In this document: positions 9,213 to 18,161 of the stretch, one piece after another
How the letters are laid out: each line of letters opens with the position of its first letter
Position numbering within the stretch: the first letter of the stretch is position 1
From: Prorocentrum cordatum
Taxonomy: Eukaryota > Sar > Dinophyceae > Prorocentrales > Prorocentraceae
Reading direction: 5' to 3'
DNA length: 64,000 bases
Assembly (NCBI GenBank): GCA_963575745.1
Contig: CAUYUJ010021059.1
Coordinates: forward strand, 1,277,354 to 1,341,353
The notes under the pieces: model-generated
What the model was told of the DNA's origin: nothing
The model's input: only the letters and a program-made list of their open reading frames with translations
Database searches by the model: none
Translations under genes and position numbers: made by a program

Positions 9213-9621
9213 GACAGGAGTCGTTGTGCCTGCTGGGTGCGATGACGGCGATGTTAATCAACGTTTTTCCAAACAGAGCGCCACACGTGGCAAGCGATGC
9301 CCCCATGTGCCTGGCCAAAGGGACGACAGGGTGAAGGGCTATGTTGCCACGGCTAATACGTCGTCGTTTGGCCCGATGATCAGGATGCTTTCCCGCTTTT
9401 CGTATGCTGTCGATGGCGTGATCACGTTGCAGGGGCATCGCGTGCCGCTGGCGAAGTTGGTTGACGTTCAGAAGAAGGCCCTCGACTTGAGTCCATCGGG
9501 CGCGCGGGCGCCTGCTGTGGGTTCAGGCCGCGGTGGCACCGCAGGAGGGGCGGCAATTCTTTCCACCCCACAGGCTCGCTGGGCAAGGCCAGGCGGCATT
9601 GCATTCGTTTCGTATATCTGA
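9213..9621 (+). pseudogene. Endonuclease (EEP) domain, N-terminal part, copy 1
   Basis: The frame contains GYVATANTSSFGPMIRML (the N-terminal TAN...S strand of EEP nucleases), VITLQGHRVPLAKL (where LINEs have QEH), and GSGRGGTAGGAAIL (the GG-AIL strand). Gln-Gly-His in place of Gln-Glu-His removes the metal-binding Glu, so this copy could not cut DNA. It lacks about 74 bp found in copy 2 between the GGAAIL strand and the WARPGGIAFVS strand. Confidence 0.7.
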
Positions 9622-9631
9622 TTGTAGACGT

Positions 9632-9715
9632 GAGGTTCGCAAGTGAGAACCTCGACATTGTCCCAGGTGTCCGCTTATTCCCTACCTAGGCTCTGCCTAG
9701 AAGGGTTCTTACCCT
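9632..9715 (+). other. Three adjacent hairpins, copy 1
   Basis: GAGGTTC/GAACCTC (9632-9653), CTAGGC-TCT-GCCTAG (9686-9700) and AGGGT/ACCCT (9702-9715). All three recur in copy 2 near 10273-10296 and 10328-10355. There the first stem is 8 bp and the last is shortened by one pair. Confidence 0.5.
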
Positions 9716-9787
9716 GTATGCTTAAAGGGCAGGGCAGTGGAAATCGCCCCGGGCGGTTCCCCCGGCATCCGCCCCGCAGTTCCCCCA

Positions 9788-10320
9788 GGAGTCGTTGTGC
9801 CTGCTGGGTGCGATGACGGCGATGTTACACAGCGTTTTTCCAAACAGAGTGCCACTCGTGGCAAGCGAGGTCCCCATGTGCCTGGTCAAGGGGGCGACAG
9901 GGTGAAGGGCTATGTTGTCACGGCTAATGCGTCGTCGTTTGGCCCGATGCTCCGGGTGCTTTCCCGCTCTTCGCATGCTGTCGACGGCGTGATCATGGCG
10001 CATGGGGCGTCGCGCGCCGCTGGCGAAGTTGGTTGACGTGCAGAAGAAGGCCCTCGACTTGAGTCCATCGGGCGCGCGGGCGCCTGCTGTGGGTTCAGGC
10101 CGCGGCGGCGCCGCGGGAGGGGTGGCAATTCTTTCCACCCCAAAGGTTCCCATCGCAGCGCCGCTACTGGCGGCGTCTCCCGTGATCGCCCCAGGTCGCG
10201 CTGTTGCTGCGCGTGCTCGCTGGGCAAGGCCAGGCGGCATTGCATTCGTTTCGATATATCTGATTGTAGACGCGAGGTTCGCATGTGAGAACCTCGACAT
10301 TGCCCCAGGTGTCCGCTTAT
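9788..10320 (+). pseudogene. Endonuclease (EEP) domain, N-terminal part, copy 2
   Basis: Duplicate of the copy at 9213. It reads GYVVTANASSFGPMLRVL, then a frameshift at about 10000 (the QEH region is scrambled to MAHGASRA). It continues with KLVDVQKKALDLSPSGARAP, GRGGAAGGVAILSTP and RPGGIAFVSIYLIVDARF, ending ENLDI where the insertion begins. It is the longer and more complete copy of the N-terminal half. Confidence 0.7.
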
Positions 10321-10321
10321 T

Positions 10322-11647
10322 CCCTACCTAGGCTCTGCCTAGAAGGGTTCTTACCCCGTATGCTTAAAGGGCCGGGCAGTGGAAATCGCTCGGGCGCTCC
10401 CCCCTGCTTCCGCCCCGCGGTTCCCCCCGTCCTTTGGGGGCTCTAGCTTAGCTTCTGTTTCAGCTACAGCTTCAGCTTCAGCTTAGCCTCAGCTTAGCTT
10501 TGGCTTAGCTTTAGCTTAGCTCTAATTTAGCTTTAGCTTAGCTTTAGCTCAGCTCTAGCTTAGCTTTAACTTAGTTTTAGTTTAGCTTTAGCTTAGCTCT
10601 AGCTTAGCTCTAGCTTAGCTTTAGCTTGGAGTCAGCTTAGCTTTACCTCAGCTTTAGCTTAGGCTTAGCTTCGCTGCAGCTCAGCTGTAGCTTAGCTTTA
10701 GCTTAGCTGCTGCTTAGTTTTCAGCTTTAGCTTAGTTTTTAGCTTTAGCTTAGCTTGAGCTTAGCTTCAGTCTAGCGTCAGCTTAGCTTTAGTTTACATT
10801 TAGCTTAGCTTTAGCTTAGCTCTACTCCAGTTTTAGCTTAGCTTCAACCTAGCTTTAGCTTAGCTTTAGCTTGGCTTTAGCTTAGCTTTAGCTCAGCTTA
10901 AGCTTAGCTTACGCTTAGGTGTAGCTTAAGCTTAGCTTGAGCTTAGCTTGAGCTTAGCTCTAACTTAGCTTTAGCTTAGCTTCGTTTTAGCTTTACATTA
11001 GATCTAGCTTAGCTTTAGCTTCAGGTAAGCTTTGCCTTAGCTTCAGCTGAGCTTTAGCTTGGCCCAAGCTTAGCTTAGTTTGTGCTTAGTTGCTGCAGAG
11101 CTGTAGCTTAGCTTCAGCTTAGCTTCAGCTTTGCTTCAGTTCAGCTCCAGCTTAGCCTTAGCTTTAGCTCTAGCTTAGCTTTCGTTTAGCTCTAGCTTAG
11201 CTCTAGTTTAGCTTCAGCTTAGCTTCAGCTTAGCTTCAGCTTGGCTTTAGCTCTAGCTTTAGCTTAGCTTTAGCTTAGCTGTAGCTTGGTTTCAGCTTGG
11301 CTTTAGCTTAGCTTTAACTTTACCTTCGCTGTACCTTAGCTTTACCGTAGCTTTACCTGTGCTCTAGCTTAGCTTTATCTTCGCTGCAACTTAGCTTTAG
11401 CTTCGCTTCAGCTTAGCTTTAGCTCTAGTTTAGCTTTAGCTTAGTTTTAGTTTAGCTTCAGCTTCGCTGTAGCTTAGCTCTAGCTTAGCTTTAGCTTGGA
11501 GTCAGCTTAGCTTTACCTCAGCTTTAACTTAGCTTTAGCTTAGCTGCAGCTTAGTTTAAACTTAGCCTTAGCTTTAGCTTAGCTTTAGATTTGCTTTACG
11601 GTCATTACTCATGTTGCTTTCCTCGGGGCTTCAACTTCTAGGTAGGG
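10322..11647. mobile_element. Insertion with 10-bp terminal inverted repeats
   Basis: CCCTACCTAG (10322-10331) and CTAGGTAGGG (11638-11647) are perfect inverted repeats bounding about 1.3 kb that splits the EEP domain between ENLDI and DNLTKLNAVGQPW. The interior is almost entirely TTAGCT-type repeat. No transposase is seen, so it would be non-autonomous. I found no clean target-site duplication. It may instead be an intron-like insertion; the sequence does not decide. Confidence 0.5.
10443..11600. repeat. TTAGCT/TTTAGC hexamer array
   Basis: About 1.16 kb built from AGCTTA, AGCTTT, AGCTCT and AGCTTC units. AGCT recurs roughly every six bases. AGCT is self-complementary, so the array could fold extensively. 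It is imperfect throughout, which suggests age. Confidence 0.95.
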
Positions 11648-11654
11648 CCGCACT

Positions 11655-12190
11655 AGGATAATTTGACTAAGCTGAATGCAGTGGGGCAGCCGTGGGTCGT
11701 CGGGGGCGATTTCAATATGGATCCTGAAGAGGTCGAACCCTGGTTCCACACTGTGCGCGGCGCATTGAAGGCAGCCGCTGATCTGTCATGTCGCCTGGCA
11801 ATGCCAGGGACTACGTGTGATTTCTTCTTTGTGGGTGGATCCTTGTGCCAGTATGCGGAGATTCCGGCAGTGGACGAGAACGTCGACACCTTTCCCCATT
11901 CGCCCGTATGGTTGCCATTCCGTGCGAAGCTTGTGGTGATGTATGCGCGTGTTGCAGCTGAACCAGCAAAGTTCCCTGTCATTTTCAATCCTGGAAGCAG
12001 TCAGTTCCCTCCAATTGCTGAATGGGCCCAAGTTCGCACAAGGCTGGCCGAGGCGTCCAGCGCGAACGACTCAGCCGAGTGCTGGGTCGAAGTTTTGACT
12101 GGCCCGGAGGCAGACATGCTCGACCGCGCAGACGTCGCGGACGCTGCCGAAAGGAGAAAGCACCATGGACAAGCAGGCGTTACACAATAG
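11655..12190 (+). pseudogene. Endonuclease (EEP) domain, C-terminal part
   Basis: DNLTKLNAVGQPWVVGGDFN contains the GDFN catalytic strand of LINE-type EEP nucleases. It is followed by MDPEEVEPW, CDFFFVGGSL (the D-F-F-V strand) and TFPHSPVWLPF, the position of the terminal SDH/PH-x-PV motif. The rest leads into the linker before the reverse transcriptase. Its N-terminal half is at 9213 and 9788, across the insertion. The role would be target nicking for target-primed reverse transcription; breaks make it inactive. Confidence 0.75.
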
Positions 12191-12337
12191 AGGCGTGGCG
12201 AGTGCTCGGTCGGTGGATCCGACGCTTGCGCGGAGTCAGGTGGAGGCTGCAAGCCTTGTTGTTGGTTGGTCATCGCGACGTGGGCTACATTGCGAAGATT
12301 CTGCATGTCCTCGGCGGGCTCGTGAGGAGGACTCGCC

Positions 12338-13591
12338 GTGGAGACTGGGTGCTGGACCACACCTGATAATGCGAAGGACTACCCCGCGGACATCGTAGCT
12401 GGATTTTCAGGGGATGCATTGTGTGAGCGCGTGCAAGGCTTCCTGGACATGGGCGATGGCAAGGTGGCCGCCCATGCTCGGGGCGCCTTTGCTTCGTGGG
12501 CCAGGTTGGCCAACGGCGCGTTTGCTGGCGGTGCTGCGCGTGCCCAACGGTTCAGTCGTCTGCGTGAGCGGCAGGAGGTCGCCGTGGACACTGACCGTTG
12601 CCAGCCCTGCCAGCAGGTTGACGATTGCATAGACAGCTGGCAGTATATATGGGCGATGCACAAGTGTACGGAACCCGATTTGCCAGCAGATGCAGGTGAT
12701 TGGGATAATCTGCCCGACTTCGAGGTCGGTGATATAAGGGATGTGATTCGTAGTTTCCCCACCAGGACTTCGCTCGGACAACTGCGCCTGCGCCCTATGT
12801 CGCTCGATGTTGTGCCGGGCGAGGATTTGATGACCATGGGTGAGCTCTTTCGTGCGTGTGAGAGGTTGTTGTGCTGACCGCCCGATCGTGTCCACACTCG
12901 ATTGGTCAGATTGGGCAAGCTTGATGGTGGGCACAGGCCCATGGCACCGCTCAGCAGCCTGGTCAGGATATGGGGGCGTTTGAGACGTCCTATTTCTGCC
13001 GCGTGGCAAGCGCAAAATGTGCACCCAGCGTTCTGGGGTTCTGGTCCTGCGCCGTCGTCGTCTGATGCAGCGTTCCCACGCAATTTGGAAGCTGAAGCAG
13101 CCATGTTTTGCAGTAGGTAAGCATGCGATGTCAGTGCATCATAGTAAGTCCGCTGCTCGAAGAGGCCCGCGCTTTAGAGTATCCCCTGAGGATGATCTGG
13201 GTGCTTTTGGCGCTTTGTCGCCGTCCCAGGTTGGTCCGGGCGTTCGGGTCTCTGTCCAGGGAAGTGAAAAGTTACCAGGGGGATGGTCGCGGTCTGCAGC
13301 CATGCTAACACACTCGTGCAGTTGTTACTCCAGCGCGTCGTTGCCCGCCTCTGCATACGATATACAGAAGTGAAGCCTCGCGTCCTCATGGACGATTGTA
13401 GTTTTCAGTGGGTTGGTGATTCTCCTAGGGGCTCAGGGCCGCTCCTGGGGGCCGTGGCTTGGGTTTGCCGTGAGTTGTTCCGTCTGGGATTGGTCCTGCA
13501 AGTTTCAAACGGCGGGTTTGTTGTCTCGACGTTTTGTGTTGATGCTAAGCTTGCCCCTTCTGGCGCGTGTCATGAGGCTTCGCGGCAATAA
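12338..13591 (+). pseudogene. Reverse transcriptase domain of the LINE
   Basis: Order of motifs: DIRDVIRSFPTRTSLGQLRL (RT entry, F-P-x-x-T), then after TGA at 12875-12877 LVRLGKLDGGHRPMAPLSSL (matching LLxKxDGGxRPI) and RIWGRLRRPI. A frameshift near 13110 precedes HAMSVH and LEYPLRMIWVLLALCRRP. Then come SHANTLVQLLLQRV and RVLMDDCSFQWVGD, the catalytic A/M-DD motif, here LMDD where YVDD or YADD is usual. The TGA replaces a Trp expected in L-C-W-P-P. It would copy element RNA into DNA at the nicked target; this copy is dead. Confidence 0.85.
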
Positions 13592-14358
13592 GCACATGCG
13601 CAACCTCGGGCACGAAGTGGTCAGCGGACGACCTTTGAGGGTGCAGGGGCAGTCTCGATTGAATAAAGTGTTGAGTAGGAGGCCTAAGCTCCAAGCCCTG
13701 CGCAGAGGGCCCCCCCCCACACCTAGGTTGGCGCGCTCTGGCGGGCGGGTCTTTTGCCGGCGGGGGCCCGCGGGGCTGGGGTGAGTGGCCTGACAGATTG
13801 CACGTTGATGACCTTCCGCACCTTGGCTGGAACCGGAGTGGGGGCGAAGAGGTCTGGCGCTCTGACGTCGTGGCTGGCTACCCAGAAGGACCGCTATTTT
13901 GACCTAGTGTACGATGCCACTATCCCCGTGCTGATGCGGCACGCTTCGGCACTTTGGGATACTAAGATGTCTCTAGGCCTGTTGCGGCGTGCGTAGTTGG
14001 CTATGCGGTGCCAGCTGCAGGCTAGGAATGCGTGGCACAGATGCAAAGGCCAGATTTCTGCTGTGTATCTATCCTTGTTCCGAATAGGATGGGAAATGGC
14101 GTCTGCGCATGCCGTTGTTGATGACCTCGGCAGCTCTCACTCGCTCCTCCGAGTCTCTCCCCACGAACTCCGTGAGTTGCTGATGCAAGGGATTTCCAGA
14201 TGGCAATCGACCCGAATCTTGCAACGCGAGGTCTGCGCCATGGACTCCTTAGCCAGTCTGATAGCAAGCGACAAGGGGCTGCTAGTTGCATTGTTGGATG
14301 CTCCCCGTGGCCCCCCCGCCAGGAAAATCGCCGGCTTTTCGCGCGGCGATAAATGAAC
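13592..14358 (+). pseudogene. LINE connecting region after RT
   Basis: Carries KHMRNLGHEVVSGRPLRVQG and RPKLQALRR in one frame, then GLTDCTLMTFRTLAGTGVG and ALTSWLATQKDRYFDLVYD in another. After TAG at 13994 (probably a former Trp) comes LAMRCQLQARNAWHRCKGQ, running to a stop at 14356. The R-N-L-G-H-E-V stretch is usual just after the RT thumb in dinoflagellate LINEs as I recall them. Frameshifts fall near 13590 and 13760. Confidence 0.65.
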
Positions 14359-14443
14359 CCTTTGTTCCTCTGGTTCTCGCGGGGCCCTAGGCCGCCAACT
14401 CTATGATTGCGAGGGTGTCTTTGATTACCCGCGGAGCCAGGGA

Positions 14444-15665
14444 ATGTTTTATCCTGGAGACGTCTTGGAGATGCGGGCGTGTCTTCGGAAGCAAGGGGGG
14501 TTGGGCCTTGGGAAGGCCGACGTGGACACGGTTGAGCTCGCGCATGGCTTCCCCCTGGTGGAAGTTTCAATCCCCCCCGTGCCCGAGGACTGCCCCGCAT
14601 GCTCTTGGGGCCGTGCCGATGAGCTTTTTTGGGGGGGCGCATCCCCACAGACGGCTTGGAGCTGGCCAACCACAGCCCTGAGTTACGTAGGTGTGGATGG
14701 GCCGCCGTGGAGCTGGGCCCTAGTGGACCCCCCGTTCGAGCGGTCTACGGGACCCCCCCTGGGCGGGTGCAGTCTGTTCCCAGGGCCGAGAGCTATGCTA
14801 TCTACCAGGCTCTTAGGCGCGGTCCGCCAGACGCCCCGGCAGTGTCTGACCATTCGAGTGCGGTGACGGAGGGTAACAATTTTTCCCTACAGCTTGCGTT
14901 CGGCTCGCCACCGCGCGAATCCACATGGAGGAGGATTTGTCCGCGTTACAGGTCGGAACGTAAGCGGCCAATTTTTTTGAGGGCCCCCGCCCATCGCGAG
15001 TGGTCCGTGTTAGTCCACGGTGGTGCGCGCGAGTTCAATTTTGATTGTTTCATGGGCAACTGCTTGGCGGATCTGTTCGCTCGTGTCGGTGCCGACTCCA
15101 TGGCCGCAGCTCGAACCCTGGAAAAGCGCCAGAAGGGTCAGCTAGCGCTCGTCCGACGTAAGTTTGATTTTCCCAGCCGTTTCGTGCAGTCGGTGGCCGC
15201 GCTGGCGGAAGAGAGCGACTCGACCCCGCCCCTGGCCTGTGCGTTGCGGGTCATTGATGTCCAGGTTAAAGCGGCCATGTATGAGCATGATCTTTTCCAT
15301 TTCCCCAGTGGAGGAGAGCGGAGGTGCAAGTCTTGTGATTTGTTGGCCCGCACGGGAGCCTCCTTGTTGCAGTTGCGATCGGGAACCAGACGTGTGTGCG
15401 CCCCCGTCAAGCTTGTCTAGGTGGTCGGCGTTCGAGTTCTTCCGTCCGTTTGGCTCTGAAGCTGTGCCCATAGCTTCCCAGTCGGCGTTGACTGCCCCCA
15501 GGGCGGCCGAGGATGTCCCGGGGCACCATTAAGTCGAGCAGTGTGGTAAGGCCGCCCTCTGCTCCAAATGCTCGGCCTTCTGTGTTGCCAGGTGGAAAAG
15601 CTCGCGGTCTGTTGGCGTTGTGCAAAGGGCGCAGCGCCCACCCGAGCACGAGTAATGCTCATATC
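14444..15665 (+). pseudogene. RNase H domain and Cys-rich C-terminus of the LINE
   Basis: After a short frame ending CSWGRADELFWGG, the frame at 14629 gives RNase H: TDGLELANHSPELRRCGWAA (first Asp), PRAESYAIYQALRR (Glu), VSDHSSAVTEGN (second Asp), and NCLADLFARVGADS (final N-x-x-A-D). The tail carries CKSCDLL and, after a frameshift, LCSKCSAFCVARW and a closing GKARGLLALCKGR, typical of a Cys-rich end. RNase H removes the RNA strand after reverse transcription. All catalytic acids appear present, but the frame breaks make the protein defective. Confidence 0.75.
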
Positions 15666-15997
15666 TGAAAATTAAATACGCTGCTCGTGGCCTTCACCCT
15701 AAGACGGGGGAGGTCATTCCATGGTGAACTGGGGAGGGGGGCCTGTCGGGTCGCTGCCCATGCCGCCTGGCATTGGCAGTGGCCGCAAAAATTTGGATGC
15801 CCCCCCTCAAATCCCTTATGCCCTCGTTTGACGTTTGAGTTTGATGCCGACGTCAGAGCAAGGAAGCGGAGCTAGCTGCGATCGCAGCCTGGCCCTGTTA
15901 TTCCGTGTAGCCCTGCGCCTCCGACTCGGTCGCGCTCAGGCTCCGCGCGACCCCTCCTCCGCCCCCCTCCCCTCCCCCCTCCTCTCGTCTCCTCCAT
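15666..15997. other. Spacer with 14-bp palindrome and pyrimidine tract
   Basis: GCTGCGATCGCAGC at 15875-15888 is a perfect palindrome. From about 15950 to 15997 the + strand is almost pure pyrimidine, leading into the next module. No gene is seen. Confidence 0.5.
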
Positions 15998-16020
15998 CCG
16001 CGGCCATTTAGTTGGCGAGG
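15998..16020 (+). other. Degenerate SL-like sequence after a pyrimidine tract
   Basis: CCGCGGCCATTTAGTTGGCG resembles the spliced leader core (CCG..GCCATTT..GGC) with two substitutions and an insertion. It lies at the start of the next gene module. Too worn to be sure. Confidence 0.3.
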
Positions 16021-17520
16021 CAGCGCGCCCCCCCCCCGCCCCCTCCTTTCCTCGCGGCGCCGACGTCGACGCAACTGGTTCCGACGCCACCGCCGGCCGC
16101 GGCGCCCGAGGCGAAGGGCAGGGCCATGACCAAGTCGAAGAGCAAGGCGGCCATCGTCGAGCATGCGAACGCCCCCACGCTTGGCGACGACGCTGGCGCT
16201 AGGGGCCATGACAGGCTTCGAGGATGCCGATGGCGCGGAGATCGCCTCGGAGGCTGCTGCGTCTTCCGGCCCGCCCAGCGTCGCAGGCGCCGCCCCGGCG
16301 CTCGTCGAAGAGGGTGCCGCTCCACCAGTGAAAGACTTTGGGCACTGGCGAGGTCTTCTTTTGGGCTGCTCCAGAGGTCGAGAACGAGCCGTCAACCCCC
16401 GCGCGCTACAGGTGCAGGCAAGAGGTCGATGTCTCGAGGGCACCGTTCATTGGTGGGGAAATGCCGCGGCTCGCGGCCGCGCGACACGTGCAGCGCGCGC
16501 GGCGCGCAGTTGGGCCGCTTGTTCGGATCTCGGCCGCCTGCCATCTTTAAGAAGTTGGACCCCTCTGCGCAAGCGAAGTTCTGGCAGGGCACAGAGGAGG
16601 AGGCTGGCAAGGATCAGCTCGAGGAGCTGTTCGCCCAGATCCTCGCGACGACTCGGATCGAGCAGGAGTTTGCCCAAGCGGGCGGCGAGCATCTGCCGTC
16701 GTCAGTTAACGCCAAGCGCGGATTCGACGCTAAACGCACCGAGGCGCAGTGCATGGACACCGAGGAGCACTAGGTGCTCGGAACTTGCTACCGCGTGGGC
16801 ATAGGGGCGGCTACTTCAAGACAGTAGAGAAGCTCGGTCGCGCCGAGGCGGAGGAGTTGAAACCGGCGGCCAAGGCGCAGCCTCCGCCGAAGCCGGCGCG
16901 GCATGCCCCAACCGACAGCAGCTCGTCCGACTCGGCCGGCAGCTCGAGCACAAGGATGAGCAGCAAGGACCAGGCGTCCAAGAAGGACAAGAAAACCAAG
17001 AAGGTCAAGCAGTCCAAGAAGTCCAAGCAGGAAGAGAAGGACAAGGAGGGCAATCCATGCAGGAAGGACAAGGTGTCCAAGAAGCACGCTACGCCCTCGA
17101 GCCCAGATTCGGATTCGGATTCGAAGTCGGAGGACGACAAGGCTTTGAGGGTGAAACAGAGGAAGCTCGAGCAGGAAAGTAGAATGCCGAATGCCCGCCA
17201 GGAAGAGCGAGGCCCTGGCGACCCGCGTCTCGTGCATGATCGAGAGGCTCAAGATCCCTCGACCGAGACCTGCAGGAACCCATGGCGAAACACGTGCCGA
17301 AGTACGGCATCACTTCAGCCAAGAAGAGGCTCAAGGACGTTGGGAAAGCCTACTCCGAATTCTACAATGTCCACGACGAGCGCGGCGAGTGCGTCGTGGC
17401 AACCTCGGTGGAGGATGTGGGTGCGCTTGTGGAGGCTTCGCTCGAAGCTGCTGCGCTCCTTTCCAAGCTGCTGAGCACAGCGAAGAGCATTGTCCCGAGC
17501 GGGGGCGCTTCGTGCGCACG
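16012..17520 (+). pseudogene. Decayed dinoflagellate high-copy family gene (GGE-LP-S / RGFD family)
   Basis: A low-complexity N-terminus (PPPPPPF ... KSKSKAAIVEHANAP) is followed by mixed frames. Then AQLGRLFGSRPPAIFKKLD, AQAKFWQGTEEEAGKDQLEE, GGEHLPSSVNAKRGFDAKR and CMDTEEH come in one frame. A TAG at 16771-16773 interrupts exactly where the family has D/E-H-x-VLG-x-x-YRV; VLGTCYRVGIG follows at once. Next is a Ser/Asp/Lys-rich region (KKDKKTKKVKQSKKSK) and a helical C-terminus (TSAKKRLKDVGKAYSEFY; VEDVGALVEASLEAAALLSK) in further frames. I recall this order from unnamed, very abundant dinoflagellate proteins; function unknown. At least three frameshifts and one stop. Confidence 0.65.
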
Positions 17521-17906
17521 TAGGTCTTGGCCGCCTGCGTCTCCAGATGCCGCGGGTACAACTCAGCGCGTGCATGTGCTACTTCGGGTAAGGAGTGGAA
17601 TTCGTTGCGCGCGACCTGGGGGCGGAAGCGCGCCCGCATGCTGCAGTCGCGCGGCGCGCGCCGCGCGCTGCCAGCGCGGGCGTCAGGGTCCGCCCGGCCG
17701 ACGCGGGGCCGTCGTTGACCGCGCGCTCGAATAGCCTTGCATGTTGCCGCGGCGCGGGTAGTGCCGCGCATGGCGCGCGAACGCGCTAGCCTCGACTGCT
17801 CAGCTAGTCTCATGCGGGCCTGCGCAGGGGCGCCCAGGGTGAACTCGCAACAACGTCACAACACCGTCAACGGACGGATGCGCATCGGAAAAACCGTTGG
17901 ACAAAT
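17521..17906. other. GC-rich spacer
   Basis: Frames are open on both strands but R/A-rich. No protein family or repeat is evident. Confidence 0.4.
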
Positions 17907-17999
17907 GCGGGTCAACCGCTCAGCGGGTCATCCGCCAGTCATCATTTTCCTCCTGCTCTCCCAGAATCCGGCGGTTCAACCGCCGAGCGGATCATCCGC
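17907..17999 (+). repeat. Two palindrome pairs, 16-bp spacing
   Basis: GCGGGTCAACCGC (17907-17919) and GCGGGTCATCCGC (17923-17935), then GCGGTTCAACCGC (17971-17983) and GCGGATCATCCGC (17987-17999). All four are perfect in the GCGG/CCGC arms. The pairs are 64 bp apart, and the second member of each pair is followed by (C)AGTCAT and a pyrimidine tract, so a whole pair-plus-tail unit seems duplicated. Confidence 0.85.
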
Positions 18000-18003
18000 T
18001 AGT

Positions 18004-18161
18004 CATTTTTCCTCCCCTTCCCCTTCTTTTTCCTTCCCCCTCTTCCTCCTTCCTTGCCCTCCTCTCCATTCTCCGTGCTCTTGATGCCGCGCCCGCTTCT
18101 CCTCATTCCCCGCCTCCCCTTCGCCTCCCCCCGATGCTGTTCCTCTTCCTCGCAGCCATTT
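18004..18161 (+). promoter_or_regulatory. Pyrimidine tract ending in CGCAG|CCATTTC
   Basis: More than 100 bases of C/T-rich sequence end in CTTCCTCGCAG at 18145-18155, followed by CCATTTC. AGCCATTT (18154-18161) matches eight bases of the spliced leader core. This could be a trans-splice acceptor, a truncated SL relic, or both. It is about 155 bp after the last palindrome. Confidence 0.4.

Larger units (their letters stand above)
9212..10320 (+). repeat. 575-bp tandem duplication inside the LINE
   Basis: The segment starting AGGAGTCGTTGTGCC at about 9212 starts again at about 9788. Similarity runs through the EEP coding part and about 100 bp of the left end of the inserted element. The copies differ by a few percent plus the 74-bp gap in copy 1. 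Confidence 0.85.
7503..15665 (+). mobile_element. Decayed non-LTR (LINE-type) retrotransposon with 5' SL
   Basis: Order on the + strand: spliced leader, coiled-coil ORF1, endonuclease/exonuclease/phosphatase (EEP) domain, reverse transcriptase, connecting region, RNase H, and a C-terminal Cys-rich tail. This is the domain order of RNase H-bearing LINEs. At least six frameshifts and two in-frame stops (TGA 12875, TAG 13994) show it is dead. The EEP part is tandemly duplicated (9212-9787 and 9788 on) and broken by an insertion at 10322-11647. An AT-richer stretch at 15660-15680 may mark the 3' end. No target-site duplication was identified. Confidence 0.85.

Noticed and set aside
10443-11600. 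Telomeric repeat
   Set aside because: The unit is TTAGCT-like, not the TTTAGGG type usual for dinoflagellates, and it lies inside a retrotransposon domain.
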